From Pontixanthobacter gangjinensis (GTDB lineage: Bacteria; Pseudomonadota; Alphaproteobacteria; Sphingomonadales; Sphingomonadaceae): a DNA stretch of 64,000 bases. Location of the stretch: contig NZ_WTYS01000001.1 in NCBI RefSeq assembly GCF_009827545.1, positions 769,772-833,771 on the forward strand, given 5' to 3'. Below the pieces are notes generated by a model that was given only the letters and a program-made list of their open reading frames with translations, made no database searches and was not told the origin of the DNA. Position 1 is the first letter of the stretch, and the number at the start of each line of letters is the position of its first letter. This document shows positions 46,014 to 56,157 of the stretch, in pieces. Position numbers and translations under genes: made by a program.

Positions 46014-46568
46014 TCACAATTTAGGCAGAGTGACGCCCTTTTGGCCCATATATTTGCCGGCCCTGTCAGCATACGTGACTTCGGGGCGTTCGTTGCCTTT
46101 CAGGAACAGGAACTGACAGGCACCCTCATTGGCATAGATTTTTGCCGGGAGCGGTGTCGTATTGGAAAATTCCAGCGTCACATGGCCTTCCCAGCCCGGT
46201 TCCAGTGGTGTCACATTCACAATGATCCCGCAACGCGCATAGGTGCTCTTGCCGAGGCAGATTACCAGCACGTCTTCCGGAATACGGAAATATTCGACCG
46301 TCCGCGCTAGCGCGAAGGAGTTCGGCGGGATGATGCAGACATCCGTTTCGCGGTTGACAAAATTCTTCGGGTTGAAGTCCTTGGGATCGACAATAGTCGA
46401 ATCGACATTGGTGAAAATCTTGAACTCGGGTGCGACCCGTGCATCATAGCCGAATGAACTGAGCCCGTAAGAAATGCAGCCGTCGCGGCGCTGTGCTTCG
46501 ACAAAGGGCTCGATCATGCCCTTTTCCTGTGCCGCTGTTCTAATCCATTTATCGCTGAGAATCGCCAT
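46014..46568 (-). CDS. dcd: dCTP deaminase
   Basis: Deaminates dCTP to dUTP for thymidylate synthesis. At 184 residues it has a normal length, with the start [10 protein letters not shown], the motif [12 protein letters not shown] and the catalytic-glutamate region GHVTLEFSN. The ORF extends to 46601, but ATG 46568 is the conserved start. Complements the ribonucleotide reductase genes in this window in dNTP supply. Confidence 0.95.
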   Translation of the reverse strand: MAILSDKWIRTAAQEKGMIEPFVEAQRRDGCISYGLSSFGYDARVAPEFKIFTNVDSTIVDPKDFNPKNFVNRETDVCIIPPNSFALARTVEYFRIPEDVLVICLGKSTYARCGIIVNVTPLEPGWEGHVTLEFSNTTPLPAKIYANEGACQFLFLKGNERPEVTYADRAGKYMGQKGVTLPKL

Positions 46569-46640
46569 TTGAGTGTGATTCCCCAGAGTTACTGCCGGCA
46601 CAAGCGTTCAGCGGTTCTTTTCCCCGTTGTTGCGCGAATA

Positions 46641-47171
46641 CTACCTTATCCGGCTTGCGCCCAGATGAGGATTTTTCGCTGCAATATAATTCATCCATTT
46701 CTTGGGGCGGCGCAACATCTGCTGCGGGAAATCAACCGTGATACCGGCAATTTCCGCCATCGCGCCAACGAAATGGATGCAATTGCGCTTCTCCAGGTCG
46801 TAATATTTTCCCGGCGCATCACGCCAGGCGCGCATTGTGTCGCGCACCTTCGCCACTTGCTCATCAGTCAACGTCACGCTGAAATGGCGGTTGGTCTTTT
46901 TGATGTAGCTTGCTTCTTCCACCATGATGCCATGCTCCACCGGGCCTGACAGGATTGCAGTCGAGACCTTCTTCGCGGTGAAGCCATAATTCTCACTCAC
47001 CTTCTCGCCCGTCCCGTCCAGTGTCCCTTCCAGGATCACAAAAGCGTGCGGATAGCGGCCAAAGAAAACCGAGCCATTGAAGCTATGGAAGCTTATTGTG
47101 ACTTCGGCAGCAGCGGGCAATGACCAGAAAGATGCAATCAGGGCGGCAAAAATGACAAGCAGTTTACGCAT
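46641..47171 (-). CDS. Secreted protein with possible permuted papain-like (NlpC/LRAT-type) fold
   Basis: A 176-residue protein with a signal peptide (LLVIFAALIASFWSLPAAAE). The mature part has a His in YPHAFVILEG (near residue 42) and a Cys in EKRNCIHFVGAMAEIAG (near residue 128); His before Cys is the order in circularly permuted papain-like enzymes (LRAT, YiiX-type). That is inference from two motifs. Could be a cell-envelope hydrolase. The family name is not known to me. Confidence 0.65.
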   Translation of the reverse strand: MRKLLVIFAALIASFWSLPAAAEVTISFHSFNGSVFFGRYPHAFVILEGTLDGTGEKVSENYGFTAKKVSTAILSGPVEHGIMVEEASYIKKTNRHFSVTLTDEQVAKVRDTMRAWRDAPGKYYDLEKRNCIHFVGAMAEIAGITVDFPQQMLRRPKKWMNYIAAKNPHLGASRIR

Positions 47172-47232
47172 GATGGCCTGTTAGCCGACAGAAGGGTGAA
47201 CCTGCAATGAAATGTCTAACTCACGATTAGGG

Positions 47233-50200
47233 CTAGCTAGCGAGCAGACTCGCATTGCCGCCGGCCGCCGTGGTGTCGATGCACACCACCCGTTCGGTTG
47301 CAAAGCGTGTGACATAATGTGGGCCGCCCGCTTTGGGGCCAGTGCCGGATAGGCCTTCTCCGCCAAACGGCTGACTTTCCACCACCGCGCCGATCTGGTT
47401 GCGATTAACGTAGAAATTGCCCACTCTTGCGCGCGCCTCGACCAAGCGCCGCGTTGCTTCGATGCGGCTGTGGAGCCCGAGTGTCAGGCCAAATCCGGTG
47501 CTGTTGATATCGTCGATAACCTGTTCAATCTCTTCAGATCTGAATCGAGCGACATGGAGGACTGGCCCAAAATTCTCTCGCTTTAAATCAAGGATTGAAT
47601 CGAGCTCGATAATCGTTGGCGCAACATAACACCCTGCGCCCGTTCCCTTGGGCATCTTGCGCCGCCAAACAGTGCGGCCCGCTTTCTTGCGGCGGGCAAC
47701 ATGGCGCTCCAGAGCAGCCTTTGCGTCAGGATCAATAACCGGCCCCACATCGGTTGCAAGCTTGACCGGATCGCCGATGTCCAGCGCTTCAAATGCACCG
47801 CGTATCATAGCTAGGGTTTCGTCGAAAATATCGTCTTGCAGATACAGCATCCGCAATGCCGAACAACGCTGACCTGCGCTTTGAAATGCGCTGGCTACCA
47901 CATCGCGGGTGACCTGCTCGGGCAGGGCAGAGCTATCGACAATCATTGCGTTTTGCCCGCCAGTCTCTGCCACAAAGGTTGCAATCGGAGCATCCCGCGC
48001 CGCGAGCGTCCGGTTGATGGCGCGGGCGGTATCGGTCGAACCTGTGAAGGCGACGCCAGCCAGTCGGGGATCGGATGTGATAAGCTGCCCGACATCGCCT
48101 GCGCCTGGCAGCAATTGGAGCACTTCTTCAGGGATGCCAGCCTGGTGGCATAGGCGAATGGCCAGCGATGCGATCAGCGGGGTTTGTTCCGCCGGCTTTG
48201 CCACCACACTGTTGCCTGCAGCAAGCGCTGCGGCTGCCGGGCCGATGAAGATAGCCAATGGAAAATTCCAAGGGCTGATCGTTGCGAACACGCCTCGGCC
48301 AGCTAGGCTCAGGCGGTTCTCTTCTCCGGTGGGGCCGGGAAGCATGAAGGGCTCGCTGAATAAGCCTCGCGCCTCGCCGGCATAATAGCGCAGGAAGTCG
48401 ACCGCTTCTCGCAACTCCAAAACTGCATCAGGTAAAGTCTTGCCCGCTTCACGTTGGCAAAGAGACAGAAACTCGTCCGAATGCTCTTCAAACAGGTCGG
48501 CAGCGGCTTCGAGTAGCAGCGCACGATTCTCACCGCCCAAGGCGTTCCAACCCGGTTGAATTTTTGCCGCAATGCCGATTGCCCGTTCGATTTCTTCGGG
48601 AAGGCTGTCGCGGCGGGTCCCGACTTCGCTGGTCAGATCGTGTGGTTTATTGATCGGAGCGATTTCCGCGCCATCTTCATGGGGATCGTCAGAGCAGAAA
48701 GTAGGTTCTGCATGCCAATGGACTGATTCAAGTTTAGCAAGCCGCGCCATCAAAGGTTCGCGGATCAGCGGATCGGCCAGATCGATCCCGGCGCTGTTGA
48801 TCCGGTCAGGAAAAATGTCGGTTGGCAATGGAATTGATGGATTACGGATCGGCTCGAGCGCCTTCAAATCCGCAACTGGATCGGTAGCAAGTTCCGTAGC
48901 TGGCACCTCGGCATCCGCCATCCGGTTGACGAAGGAGGAATTCGCGCCGTTTTCCAGCAAGCGCCGAACCAGATAGGCTAGCAAGTCCTTATGCGTGCCA
49001 ACCGGAGCATAAATACGGACCGACGTAGGCGAACTTCCCTCGCTTTTGGCTAGCTCTTCATAAATATCCTCGCCCATGCCGTGCAGACGTTGAAATTCAA
49101 ACGGCTTGTCACCCGCCAAGGCTTTGACCGCGCCAATTGTGTAAGCATTATGAGTAGCGAATGCGGGATAAATAGCATCGCTGGCTTCCAGCAATTTGGC
49201 TGCGCAAGCGAGGTAAGAAATGTCTGTCGAGACTTTTCGCGTAAACACTGGATAATCGCTGAAGCCGCCAACTTGGCTCAGCTTAATCTCGGTGTCCCAA
49301 TAGGCACCCTTTACCAGCCGGACCATGAAGCGGCGGTCATACCGGCGGGCCAGTTTTACCACCCATTCGCACAGCGGCTCGGCACGTTTTGCATAGGCCT
49401 GGATCGCTAGGCCGAAACCCTGCCAGCCTTCCGCAGTGCCATTAGCAAACACAGCGTCATCCGCCGCTAGCGCTTCGAGAATGTCCATCGACAGTTCCAG
49501 CCGTTCGGCCTCTTCCGCGTCGATAGTGAAATGGATGTCGGCATCACGGGCTTTGATTGCGAGATCGCGCAATATCGGCACGAGTGCGCTCTTCGCGGCA
49601 TCGGCGTGGAGATAATCATATTTCGGATACAGCGCCGACAGTTTCACCGAGATTCCTGGCGATTTAGCGAAACCACCTTTTGCCTCTTTGACCAGACTGT
49701 CGATGGCGTGTTCGTAGGCAATGCGGTACCGTTCCGCATCGGCAAAGGTCATCGCCGCTTCGCCAAGCATGTCGAAACTGTGTGACAGCCCTTGCTTGCG
49801 TTCAGGCGCGGCGCGTTTGAGCGCTTCCCTGATCGTCCGTCCAAATACGAATTGTCCGCCAAGAATTCGCATCGCTTGCAATGTTGCTTTGCGGATCACC
49901 GGCTCACCCAGCTTGCCAACCGCGCGTTTCAACGTCGCACCCATGCCGCGCTGATGTTCCTCGGGTCGTTCCAGCACTTCGCCGGTTAGCATTAAGGAAA
50001 ACGTCGCTGCATTAACGAAGGTGGATGAGCTTTCGCCCATATGCTCGCCCCAATCGATATCGCCTATTTTGTCGCGGATCAGCATGTCCGCGGTCGCAAA
50101 ATCGGGAACGCGCAGCAGCGCTTCTGCCAGACACATCAGGGCGATACCCTCATCCGTATCAAGCCCGAATTGGTGCAGGAACGCATCGATGCCGCTGGCT

Positions 50201-50367
50201 TTGCGGCGGCGCGCGCCCTCGATCAAGCCGACTGCCATCTTTGCTGCCTGGTTATGCAGCGCAGTTACCGGCGCGGCTTGACGGACCCTCTCGGTGACAC
50301 ACGCAGCTTCCTCTTGCCGGTAAGCAAGTCGGAGTTTCGAACGGTCAAGCGGCTCGGGTCTAGTCAT
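47233..50367 (-). CDS. putA: Bifunctional proline dehydrogenase / P5C dehydrogenase
   Basis: Oxidises proline to glutamate in two steps. The product has 1044 residues from ATG 50367. The proline dehydrogenase barrel (about 160-460) has RLVKGAYWDTEIK and the C-terminal EFQRLHGMGEDIYE; the aldehyde dehydrogenase half (about 520-1030) has ISPWNFPLAIFIGPAAAAL, VAETGGQNAMIVDSS and the catalytic Cys in SAGQRCSALR. There is no N-terminal ribbon-helix-helix DNA-binding domain, so unlike E. coli PutA it cannot autoregulate. Divergent from the MaoC gene. Confidence 0.96.
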   Translation of the reverse strand: MTRPEPLDRSKLRLAYRQEEAACVTERVRQAAPVTALHNQAAKMAVGLIEGARRRKASGIDAFLHQFGLDTDEGIALMCLAEALLRVPDFATADMLIRDKIGDIDWGEHMGESSSTFVNAATFSLMLTGEVLERPEEHQRGMGATLKRAVGKLGEPVIRKATLQAMRILGGQFVFGRTIREALKRAAPERKQGLSHSFDMLGEAAMTFADAERYRIAYEHAIDSLVKEAKGGFAKSPGISVKLSALYPKYDYLHADAAKSALVPILRDLAIKARDADIHFTIDAEEAERLELSMDILEALAADDAVFANGTAEGWQGFGLAIQAYAKRAEPLCEWVVKLARRYDRRFMVRLVKGAYWDTEIKLSQVGGFSDYPVFTRKVSTDISYLACAAKLLEASDAIYPAFATHNAYTIGAVKALAGDKPFEFQRLHGMGEDIYEELAKSEGSSPTSVRIYAPVGTHKDLLAYLVRRLLENGANSSFVNRMADAEVPATELATDPVADLKALEPIRNPSIPLPTDIFPDRINSAGIDLADPLIREPLMARLAKLESVHWHAEPTFCSDDPHEDGAEIAPINKPHDLTSEVGTRRDSLPEEIERAIGIAAKIQPGWNALGGENRALLLEAAADLFEEHSDEFLSLCQREAGKTLPDAVLELREAVDFLRYYAGEARGLFSEPFMLPGPTGEENRLSLAGRGVFATISPWNFPLAIFIGPAAAALAAGNSVVAKPAEQTPLIASLAIRLCHQAGIPEEVLQLLPGAGDVGQLITSDPRLAGVAFTGSTDTARAINRTLAARDAPIATFVAETGGQNAMIVDSSALPEQVTRDVVASAFQSAGQRCSALRMLYLQDDIFDETLAMIRGAFEALDIGDPVKLATDVGPVIDPDAKAALERHVARRKKAGRTVWRRKMPKGTGAGCYVAPTIIELDSILDLKRENFGPVLHVARFRSEEIEQVIDDINSTGFGLTLGLHSRIEATRRLVEARARVGNFYVNRNQIGAVVESQPFGGEGLSGTGPKAGGPHYVTRFATERVVCIDTTAAGGNASLLAS

Positions 50368-50480
50368 GGCGGTAGTCTCACAAAGGGAGCGGATTCTTGG
50401 CCGCGATTTGAACCCAGTTTCATTTGCAATCAAGAGGCTGTGTGGCACAGGAGTGGACACATGGCTGGATAAGGAAAAAT

Positions 50481-50936
50481 ATGATGGCAGGCCGGTATTT
50501 TGATGAGTGGAATTTAGCGGACCGGATTGAGCATGAAATCCGGCGGACGGTGACCGAAACGGACAATTTGCTGTTCACTACTATGACGCATAATCCGCAG
50601 CCGCTTCATCTTGACGCAGAGGCCGCCAAACAGTCTGAATTTGGCCAGATTTTGGTCAATGGGACTTTCACTTTCTCGCTGATGGTCGGGCTTTCGGTAG
50701 GCGATACAACGCTCGGTACGCTGGTCGCCAATCTGGGTTATGGCGATCTGGTTATGCCCAAGCCGGTATTCATCGGCGATACACTGCGTGCCAGCAGCGA
50801 AGTGACTGGGCTAAAAGAATCGCGTTCACGCCCAACTGCCGGGATCGTCACGTTCACCCATGAAATGCGTAATCAACGCGATGAAGTCGTGTGCCGTTGC
50901 ACGCGTTCTGCATTGCTCAAGAAATCCTCCGCCTAG
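50481..50936 (+). CDS. MaoC family hydratase
   Basis: A 151-residue hot-dog-fold (R)-specific hydratase. The hydratase motif appears as [14 protein letters not shown] (Asp/Asn and His catalytic region) followed by [19 protein letters not shown]. The AAGGA site fits ATG 50481 (a second ATG directly follows). Probably acts on enoyl-CoA or a mesaconyl-type substrate; unknown. It lies between putA and the DUF3604 operon. Confidence 0.88.
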   Translation: MMAGRYFDEWNLADRIEHEIRRTVTETDNLLFTTMTHNPQPLHLDAEAAKQSEFGQILVNGTFTFSLMVGLSVGDTTLGTLVANLGYGDLVMPKPVFIGDTLRASSEVTGLKESRSRPTAGIVTFTHEMRNQRDEVVCRCTRSALLKKSSA

Positions 50937-51005
50937 CTTGACCGTGCTGCCATTTCTGCCAACGTAATCATGAAAAGACCGCGCAGAAGCGCGGCGGGGA
51001 GAGTT

Positions 51006-52943
51006 ATGCTAATGATTAAAAAGATTCTCGGTGTGATAGCCCTGCTCGCTGTTGTTGCAGTCGGGATATGGTGGCTTCTCCTGCGTGAGGATCCGGTCGC
51101 GAATGCACAAAAAGCGGCCAGTGCAGAAGCCGCAGTTGTTCTGACCCGATATCCGCAAGAAGTCCTGTGGGGCGACACCCACCTTCACACCGACAATTCG
51201 ATCGATGCATTCGGCTTTGGCACGCGGCTGGGGCCAGAAGCAGCGCTTAAATTCGCGCGCGGAGATGAAGTTAAAGCGACAATGGGCATGAAAGCGCAAT
51301 TGGCGCATCCGCTCGATTTTCTGGTTATCGCCGATCACAGTGACGGACTGGGGGCGACACGGCGTCTTTATGATGCTCCGCGCATGCTGATCCAGGATCC
51401 GACTTTGCGTAAGTGGCACGATATGATGCATGAATCGCCCGAGCAGTCGCAATTGGCGATTGCCGAACTGATCACTGCCGCAGCAGCTGGCACATTGCCC
51501 GCGGCGTTGCGTGATCCTGAAGCATCGGCGGAAAACACCCGCAACATTTGGAACGCGCATCTCGCCACGCTCGATAAATATTACGAGCCGGGCAAGTTCA
51601 CTCCGATTGCCGGTTATGAATGGACGTTGATGCCTGATGGCAACAATTTGCACCGGGTCGTCATGTACCGCGATGGGTATGAGCGCACATCCAAGACGCT
51701 GCCTTTCCCCGGCATCGATGGCAAGCTTGACGCCCTATTCGACTATATGGATGCCTATGAGGAATCGACTGGCGGCAGGGTGCTAGCCATTCCGCATAAT
51801 TCAAACCTGTCTAACGGCCTGATGTTCGAAATGACGCAGGCTGACGGTGGGCCAATGACGGCCGAATCCGCGCGCCGCCGTGCCCTGCGGGAACCTGTGA
51901 TAGAAGCAACCCAGATTAAGGGTGACAGTGAAAGTCACCCGTTCCTATCTCCAAATGATGAATTCGCGGGTTTCGGTGATGTGGGCTGGGAACTCGGCAA
52001 TTTGCCGCTAAGTGCAGGAAAAGATAATTCGATGTTCGCCGGTGAGTATCTGCGTGAGGCATTGAAGCGCGGCCTTTCAATCGAGCAGCAGACCGGCGCA
52101 AATCCCTATAAATTCGGGATGATCGGATCGACCGATAGCCACACCTCGCTCGCCACAGCAGACGAGGAAAATTTCTTCGGCAAGCATACCGGAAACGAGC
52201 CCCGCGAGGGCCGCGCCCTTGAATCGCAAAATCTTGGTACGCGGCTGGGCCGGTTTGGCTGGCATTATCTCGCCAGCGGCTATGCCGCCGTGTGGGCAAG
52301 AGGGAACACGCGGGCCGAGATTTTCGACGCGATGATGCGGCGAGAAGTTTACGCGACCACTGGCCCGCGAATGACCGTGCGGTTTTTCGGTGGATTTGAT
52401 TTTGCGGGCATCGATTTCGCCAGCGACTGGGTGGAATCTGCCTATGCGGGTGGCGTGCCGATGGGCGGCGAGTTGACCGATAGTGGCTCCGCGCCGCAAT
52501 TCATTGTGTCGGCGCTGAAGGACCCGGACGGCGCGCATCTTGACCGGGTGCAGATCGTGAAGGGCTGGGTTGATGCGAGCGGGGCCACGCGCGAAAAAGT
52601 GTTCGATGTCGTGTGGTCTGACGAGGATAAGCGGCGCGCAATTGGCGGAAAGATTCCGGGTGTTGGCGATACAGTCGACCGCTTAACAGCAACCTACACC
52701 AATGATATTGGCGCGGCTGAACTCCGGACCGTGTGGATAGATCCCGAATATCGCGAAGGTCAGAGCGCATTTTACTATGTTCGCGTACTGCAAATCCCGA
52801 CTCCGCGCTGGCCTCTATATGATGCCGTAAAATTTGGCTTTGATTTGACGGAGGAGGCGCTGAAGGGATCGGTCGCGCAGGAACGCGCCTACACTTCGCC
52901 AATCTGGATTGGTCCGGCAGCAAAGGCGACGACCGGCGCATGA
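51006..52943 (+). CDS. DUF3604 protein, membrane-anchored PHP-like metallohydrolase
   Basis: A 645-residue protein with an N-terminal anchor helix (ILGVIALLAVVAVGIWWLLL) and a large periplasmic domain. Metal-ligand-like motifs follow the PHP pattern: WGDTHLHTDNSID, VIADHSDGLG, YEWT, AIPHNSNLSNG and GSTDSHTS. DUF3604 has no established activity; a phosphoesterase or hydrolase role is inferred. The start could be 51006 or 51012. Its stop overlaps the parvulin gene's start by four bases, and that gene's stop overlaps a HupE/UreJ gene the same way. Confidence 0.85.
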   Translation: MLMIKKILGVIALLAVVAVGIWWLLLREDPVANAQKAASAEAAVVLTRYPQEVLWGDTHLHTDNSIDAFGFGTRLGPEAALKFARGDEVKATMGMKAQLAHPLDFLVIADHSDGLGATRRLYDAPRMLIQDPTLRKWHDMMHESPEQSQLAIAELITAAAAGTLPAALRDPEASAENTRNIWNAHLATLDKYYEPGKFTPIAGYEWTLMPDGNNLHRVVMYRDGYERTSKTLPFPGIDGKLDALFDYMDAYEESTGGRVLAIPHNSNLSNGLMFEMTQADGGPMTAESARRRALREPVIEATQIKGDSESHPFLSPNDEFAGFGDVGWELGNLPLSAGKDNSMFAGEYLREALKRGLSIEQQTGANPYKFGMIGSTDSHTSLATADEENFFGKHTGNEPREGRALESQNLGTRLGRFGWHYLASGYAAVWARGNTRAEIFDAMMRREVYATTGPRMTVRFFGGFDFAGIDFASDWVESAYAGGVPMGGELTDSGSAPQFIVSALKDPDGAHLDRVQIVKGWVDASGATREKVFDVVWSDEDKRRAIGGKIPGVGDTVDRLTATYTNDIGAAELRTVWIDPEYREGQSAFYYVRVLQIPTPRWPLYDAVKFGFDLTEEALKGSVAQERAYTSPIWIGPAAKATTGA

Positions 52944-53749
52944 CCTTCAAGAATTGGGCGCGCGAGCCGCTCGTCCACTTCCTGATTGCTGGCGCAATCC
53001 TGTTCGCGTTCTTTGCGTGGAAGGGAGAGCCCGCCGATCCGACGAGCCGCGAGATTACCGTCACGCGCGAGGATCAGGCGCGGTTAGCATTGGGCTGGGA
53101 GCAGACCATGAGCCGCTCGCCCACTGATGCTGAACTGGACAGTCTGATACAGACATGGCTGCGCGAAGAGGTTCTGTATCGGGAGGCCTTGCGGCTGGGG
53201 CTGGACCGCGACGATGCTGTGGTGCGCAAGCGATTGGCCAATAAGATGGACTTCCTCGCCACCAGCATTGCGGAGACTGCTAAGCCTTCTGACACGACGC
53301 TTGAAACTTGGTTGGCTGACAATCCGCAAAGATTTGCCCCCGATACCGATTACAGTTTCGACCAGCTCTATTTCTCAGAGAAAGATGCTGCAGAAGCCGC
53401 GTTGAGCCAGCTGCCTGAAATGACTGAATGGCAAGGCATGGGGGAGGTTATTTCCCTGCCTACTACGTCAAAAATGAGCGGGTCTGGCGAAATTGAGCGG
53501 CGGTTTGGCGTGATCTTCCTCGAACGGTTGATGGCGCTGCAACCAGATGGTGAGTGGGTAGGCCCCATCCCTTCGGGTTTTGGGTGGCATGTCGTCCGAT
53601 TGCGGCAGCGCAATGCTGGCGAAGTGCCGCCGCTCGCCGATATTCGAGAGCGGGCCGAGAATGACTGGCGCGCGCAGACGCTGGAGACCCGGCGAGAAGA
53701 TGCTTACCAATTGCTGCGCGATGCCTATCAAGTGACCATTGAGGAATGA
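52940..53749 (+). CDS. Membrane-anchored parvulin-type peptidyl-prolyl isomerase
   Basis: A 269-residue protein with one N-terminal membrane helix (FLIAGAILFAFFAW) and a periplasmic part combining a SurA/PpiD-like helical N-domain (residues about 55-140) and a parvulin domain ending with PSGFGWHVVRLRQR. It probably assists folding of a co-encoded envelope protein. ATGA overlaps on both sides couple it to the DUF3604 and HupE/UreJ genes. Confidence 0.83.
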   Translation: MTFKNWAREPLVHFLIAGAILFAFFAWKGEPADPTSREITVTREDQARLALGWEQTMSRSPTDAELDSLIQTWLREEVLYREALRLGLDRDDAVVRKRLANKMDFLATSIAETAKPSDTTLETWLADNPQRFAPDTDYSFDQLYFSEKDAAEAALSQLPEMTEWQGMGEVISLPTTSKMSGSGEIERRFGVIFLERLMALQPDGEWVGPIPSGFGWHVVRLRQRNAGEVPPLADIRERAENDWRAQTLETRREDAYQLLRDAYQVTIEE

Positions 53750-54723
53750 AAGCTTGGCTTTGGATTTTGGCGCTGTTGCTGTGGCCATCATCCGCGCAGG
53801 CAGATGAATTGCGGCCCGGATATATCGATCTAACCCAGCAAAGCTCGCAGGAATGGCAGCTGGTGTGGAAGCAGACCTTCTCCGTACCGCCGACAACCAT
53901 GCCCTCACCACCGGAAATCCCGATCCTTTGCAAATTTGCCGGCGAACCCGAAATTGGCACATCGGGCGCAGCGGTGATCGGCGCCGCTCAGCTAAGGTGT
54001 GAAGGGCCGCTGGGCGGCCAAACTATCGGGATGCCGGGGCTGATCGGGCAATCGGATATGCTGGTGCGAATCAAGCCGTTGGAGGAACCATCACAAGCGT
54101 TGCGACTAACCGGACGGGAACCGGTGGCCAAAATCGCCAGACAGCCAAGTACGCTTCAAGTCTTACGGACCTATTTCGTATTGGGTGTCGAGCATATTCT
54201 AGTGGGCTGGGACCATCTGCTGTTTGTCATTGCGCTGGTGCTACTGGTGCGAAAGCCGAAGGCGGTAATCCTGGCGGCTACGGCCTTCACCCTTTCACAT
54301 TCGGTAACATTGGCCGCAGCAGCGCTCGGCTTTGTCGGATTGTCACAGCGTCCTGTTGAAGCGATGATCGCGCTTTCTATCATATTTTTAGCACTCGAAA
54401 TACTCCGTCCGGCTGGTGAAAGCCCTTCGCTCGCACGCCGCCATCCAGGGGTGGTCGCGTTTCTCTTCGGCCTGCTTCACGGTTTTGGGTTTGCCGGTGC
54501 GCTGCATGCCATTGGATTGCCCGATGGCGAGATTATTCCGGCGCTGCTGGCGTTCAATATTGGAGTAGAGGCAGGGCAGTTGTTGGTTATTGGCGGACTG
54601 CTGGCGGCGCTCGCCGCTCTTGCCAGATTTGCGAAACCTTGGTCTGAGCAGGTGATCAGATTGGCGGCTTATGCGATCGGCATTACCGGCGCATATTGGA
54701 TGATTGACCGGACCATTCTTTAA
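53746..54723 (+). CDS. HupE/UreJ family membrane protein
   Basis: A 325-residue protein with a signal peptide (MKAWLWILALLLWPSSAQA), a periplasmic domain of about 130 residues and a C-terminal bundle of six to seven helices. VEHILVGWDHLLFVIALVLL, AFTLSHSVTLAAAALG and FGLLHGFGFAGAL are HupE/UreJ hallmarks with conserved His and Asp. The family is linked to nickel/cobalt or urea-related transport. With its operon partners it may supply a metal to the DUF3604 enzyme (inference). Confidence 0.85.
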   Translation: MKAWLWILALLLWPSSAQADELRPGYIDLTQQSSQEWQLVWKQTFSVPPTTMPSPPEIPILCKFAGEPEIGTSGAAVIGAAQLRCEGPLGGQTIGMPGLIGQSDMLVRIKPLEEPSQALRLTGREPVAKIARQPSTLQVLRTYFVLGVEHILVGWDHLLFVIALVLLVRKPKAVILAATAFTLSHSVTLAAAALGFVGLSQRPVEAMIALSIIFLALEILRPAGESPSLARRHPGVVAFLFGLLHGFGFAGALHAIGLPDGEIIPALLAFNIGVEAGQLLVIGGLLAALAALARFAKPWSEQVIRLAAYAIGITGAYWMIDRTIL

Positions 54724-54735
54724 TCCGCCAACTCT

Positions 54736-56157
54736 CTATTCGGGCAAACCAACATTATTACCACCAAGCGCTTGCCATAGTAACACTCGCGCCCGGCTGG
54801 CTCGTCCGCGAGACGCAGCGACCCGCTCGCCCGAGGCATCGGCGGCACGGCGGGCATCCAGAACTGTCAGGAAATTGGCTAAACCAGCACGAAATCGAAC
54901 CTCGGCAAGCTGCGCTGCGCGGTTGGCGCTAGCATATTCGCGGGTTGCCGCTGCCAATTCACGATCGGCGGCGGCAACCAGTCCATAGGCCGCTTCGGTT
55001 TCACCCAAAGCCGCAAATACGCGTCCGCGATAGGATTGGAAGGCAATCCGCTTATCCGCCGCGGCACCGTCGATTTGTGCTTCGATACGCCCGAATTCCA
55101 GGAGCGGTGCAAGCAGTGAGCCGCCCACAGATCCGACGACTGCGTCATCATTAAACAAGTCCCCGAGGTCAAAGGTCAGCAGGCCCAAGGCGGCAGACAG
55201 GGTAAATTGCGGGAAGCGATTGGCGGCGGTGGCAGCGAGGTCAGAATCGCTTGCCGACAGCCTTGCCGAGGCAGCGATAATGTCAGGGCGGTTGTTAAGC
55301 AAATTCGACGGCAGGCTGGCTGGCGCGGCGGATAATCTTGTTTCAGGTGCATTGATGTCCAGAATCTCACGGACTCTGGAGGCTGGTTGGGCTGTTAATG
55401 TTATCAGCCGGCCTACAATGCGTGGACGTTCGTTAGCCAGCACGGCGAGGCGGCTTCGGCTTGCCTCGGCCGTGGTTTCGGCGCGCACCCGGTCGAAGCC
55501 CGGGGCGATACCTGCGCGCTCGCGAATATCAGCCAGCGCGACCAGCGATTCTGCCGCGACAAGATCTTCATTGAGCGCAGCCTCTCGCTCGCTGAGCGTG
55601 CGCCAGTCAATCACCGCTCCTGCTATTTCGGCAGTCAAAGACAAACGGACAGCCGAAACGTCGGCTGCGGCTGCTTCGGCGCGCTGGGCAGTTGAGCGTT
55701 CCTGCGCGCGCAACCGGCCAAACAGATCTGGGTCCCAAACCGCCGACAGGTTCGCGCCATAAGCGACGCGTTCGGTGTCAATTGAAATGCCTTGCGGCAG
55801 ATTGGTGCCAAATTGGTTGGGGTTGGTGCGGGTCGCCTCTACAGATCCGCTACCGGTAATTTGCGGCATGCGACTGGCGGCCGCCGCGCCTCGCCCGGCT
55901 ATCGCCCGATCGACTCGTGCAGCTGCTTCGAGCAGGCTCGGTGAATTGGCAAAGGCGGCGTTTGAAAGGCTGAGAAAGGCTCGGTCATCGCTCGGAAGCA
56001 AATCTGCCAATGCCGCCGCCTCTGAGCCAGTGGGTGCATAGGTGAAGCTTTGTGGGACCTCGGGAACCGGTGTGGCGATTTCTGGTGGCGGACCAGCTAC
56101 GCACCCAACCAGCGCAAAGCTGATTGATGCCGAAAGGAGGAGGGCAGCGCGTTTCAC
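54736..56157 (-). CDS. NodT-family outer membrane efflux lipoprotein (TolC-like)
   Basis: A 473-residue outer membrane factor with a lipoprotein signal (FALVGCVAGPP) and two repeated coiled-coil halves rich in Ala, Arg and Glu, as in NodT/OprM proteins (LRAQERSTAQRAEAA and YRGRVFAALGETEAAYG). It starts with GTG overlapping the adaptor gene's stop by four bases. Last gene of a four-gene exporter operon. Confidence 0.9.
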   Translation of the reverse strand: MKRAALLLSASISFALVGCVAGPPPEIATPVPEVPQSFTYAPTGSEAAALADLLPSDDRAFLSLSNAAFANSPSLLEAAARVDRAIAGRGAAAASRMPQITGSGSVEATRTNPNQFGTNLPQGISIDTERVAYGANLSAVWDPDLFGRLRAQERSTAQRAEAAAADVSAVRLSLTAEIAGAVIDWRTLSEREAALNEDLVAAESLVALADIRERAGIAPGFDRVRAETTAEASRSRLAVLANERPRIVGRLITLTAQPASRVREILDINAPETRLSAAPASLPSNLLNNRPDIIAASARLSASDSDLAATAANRFPQFTLSAALGLLTFDLGDLFNDDAVVGSVGGSLLAPLLEFGRIEAQIDGAAADKRIAFQSYRGRVFAALGETEAAYGLVAAADRELAAATREYASANRAAQLAEVRFRAGLANFLTVLDARRAADASGERVAASRGRASRARVLLWQALGGNNVGLPE

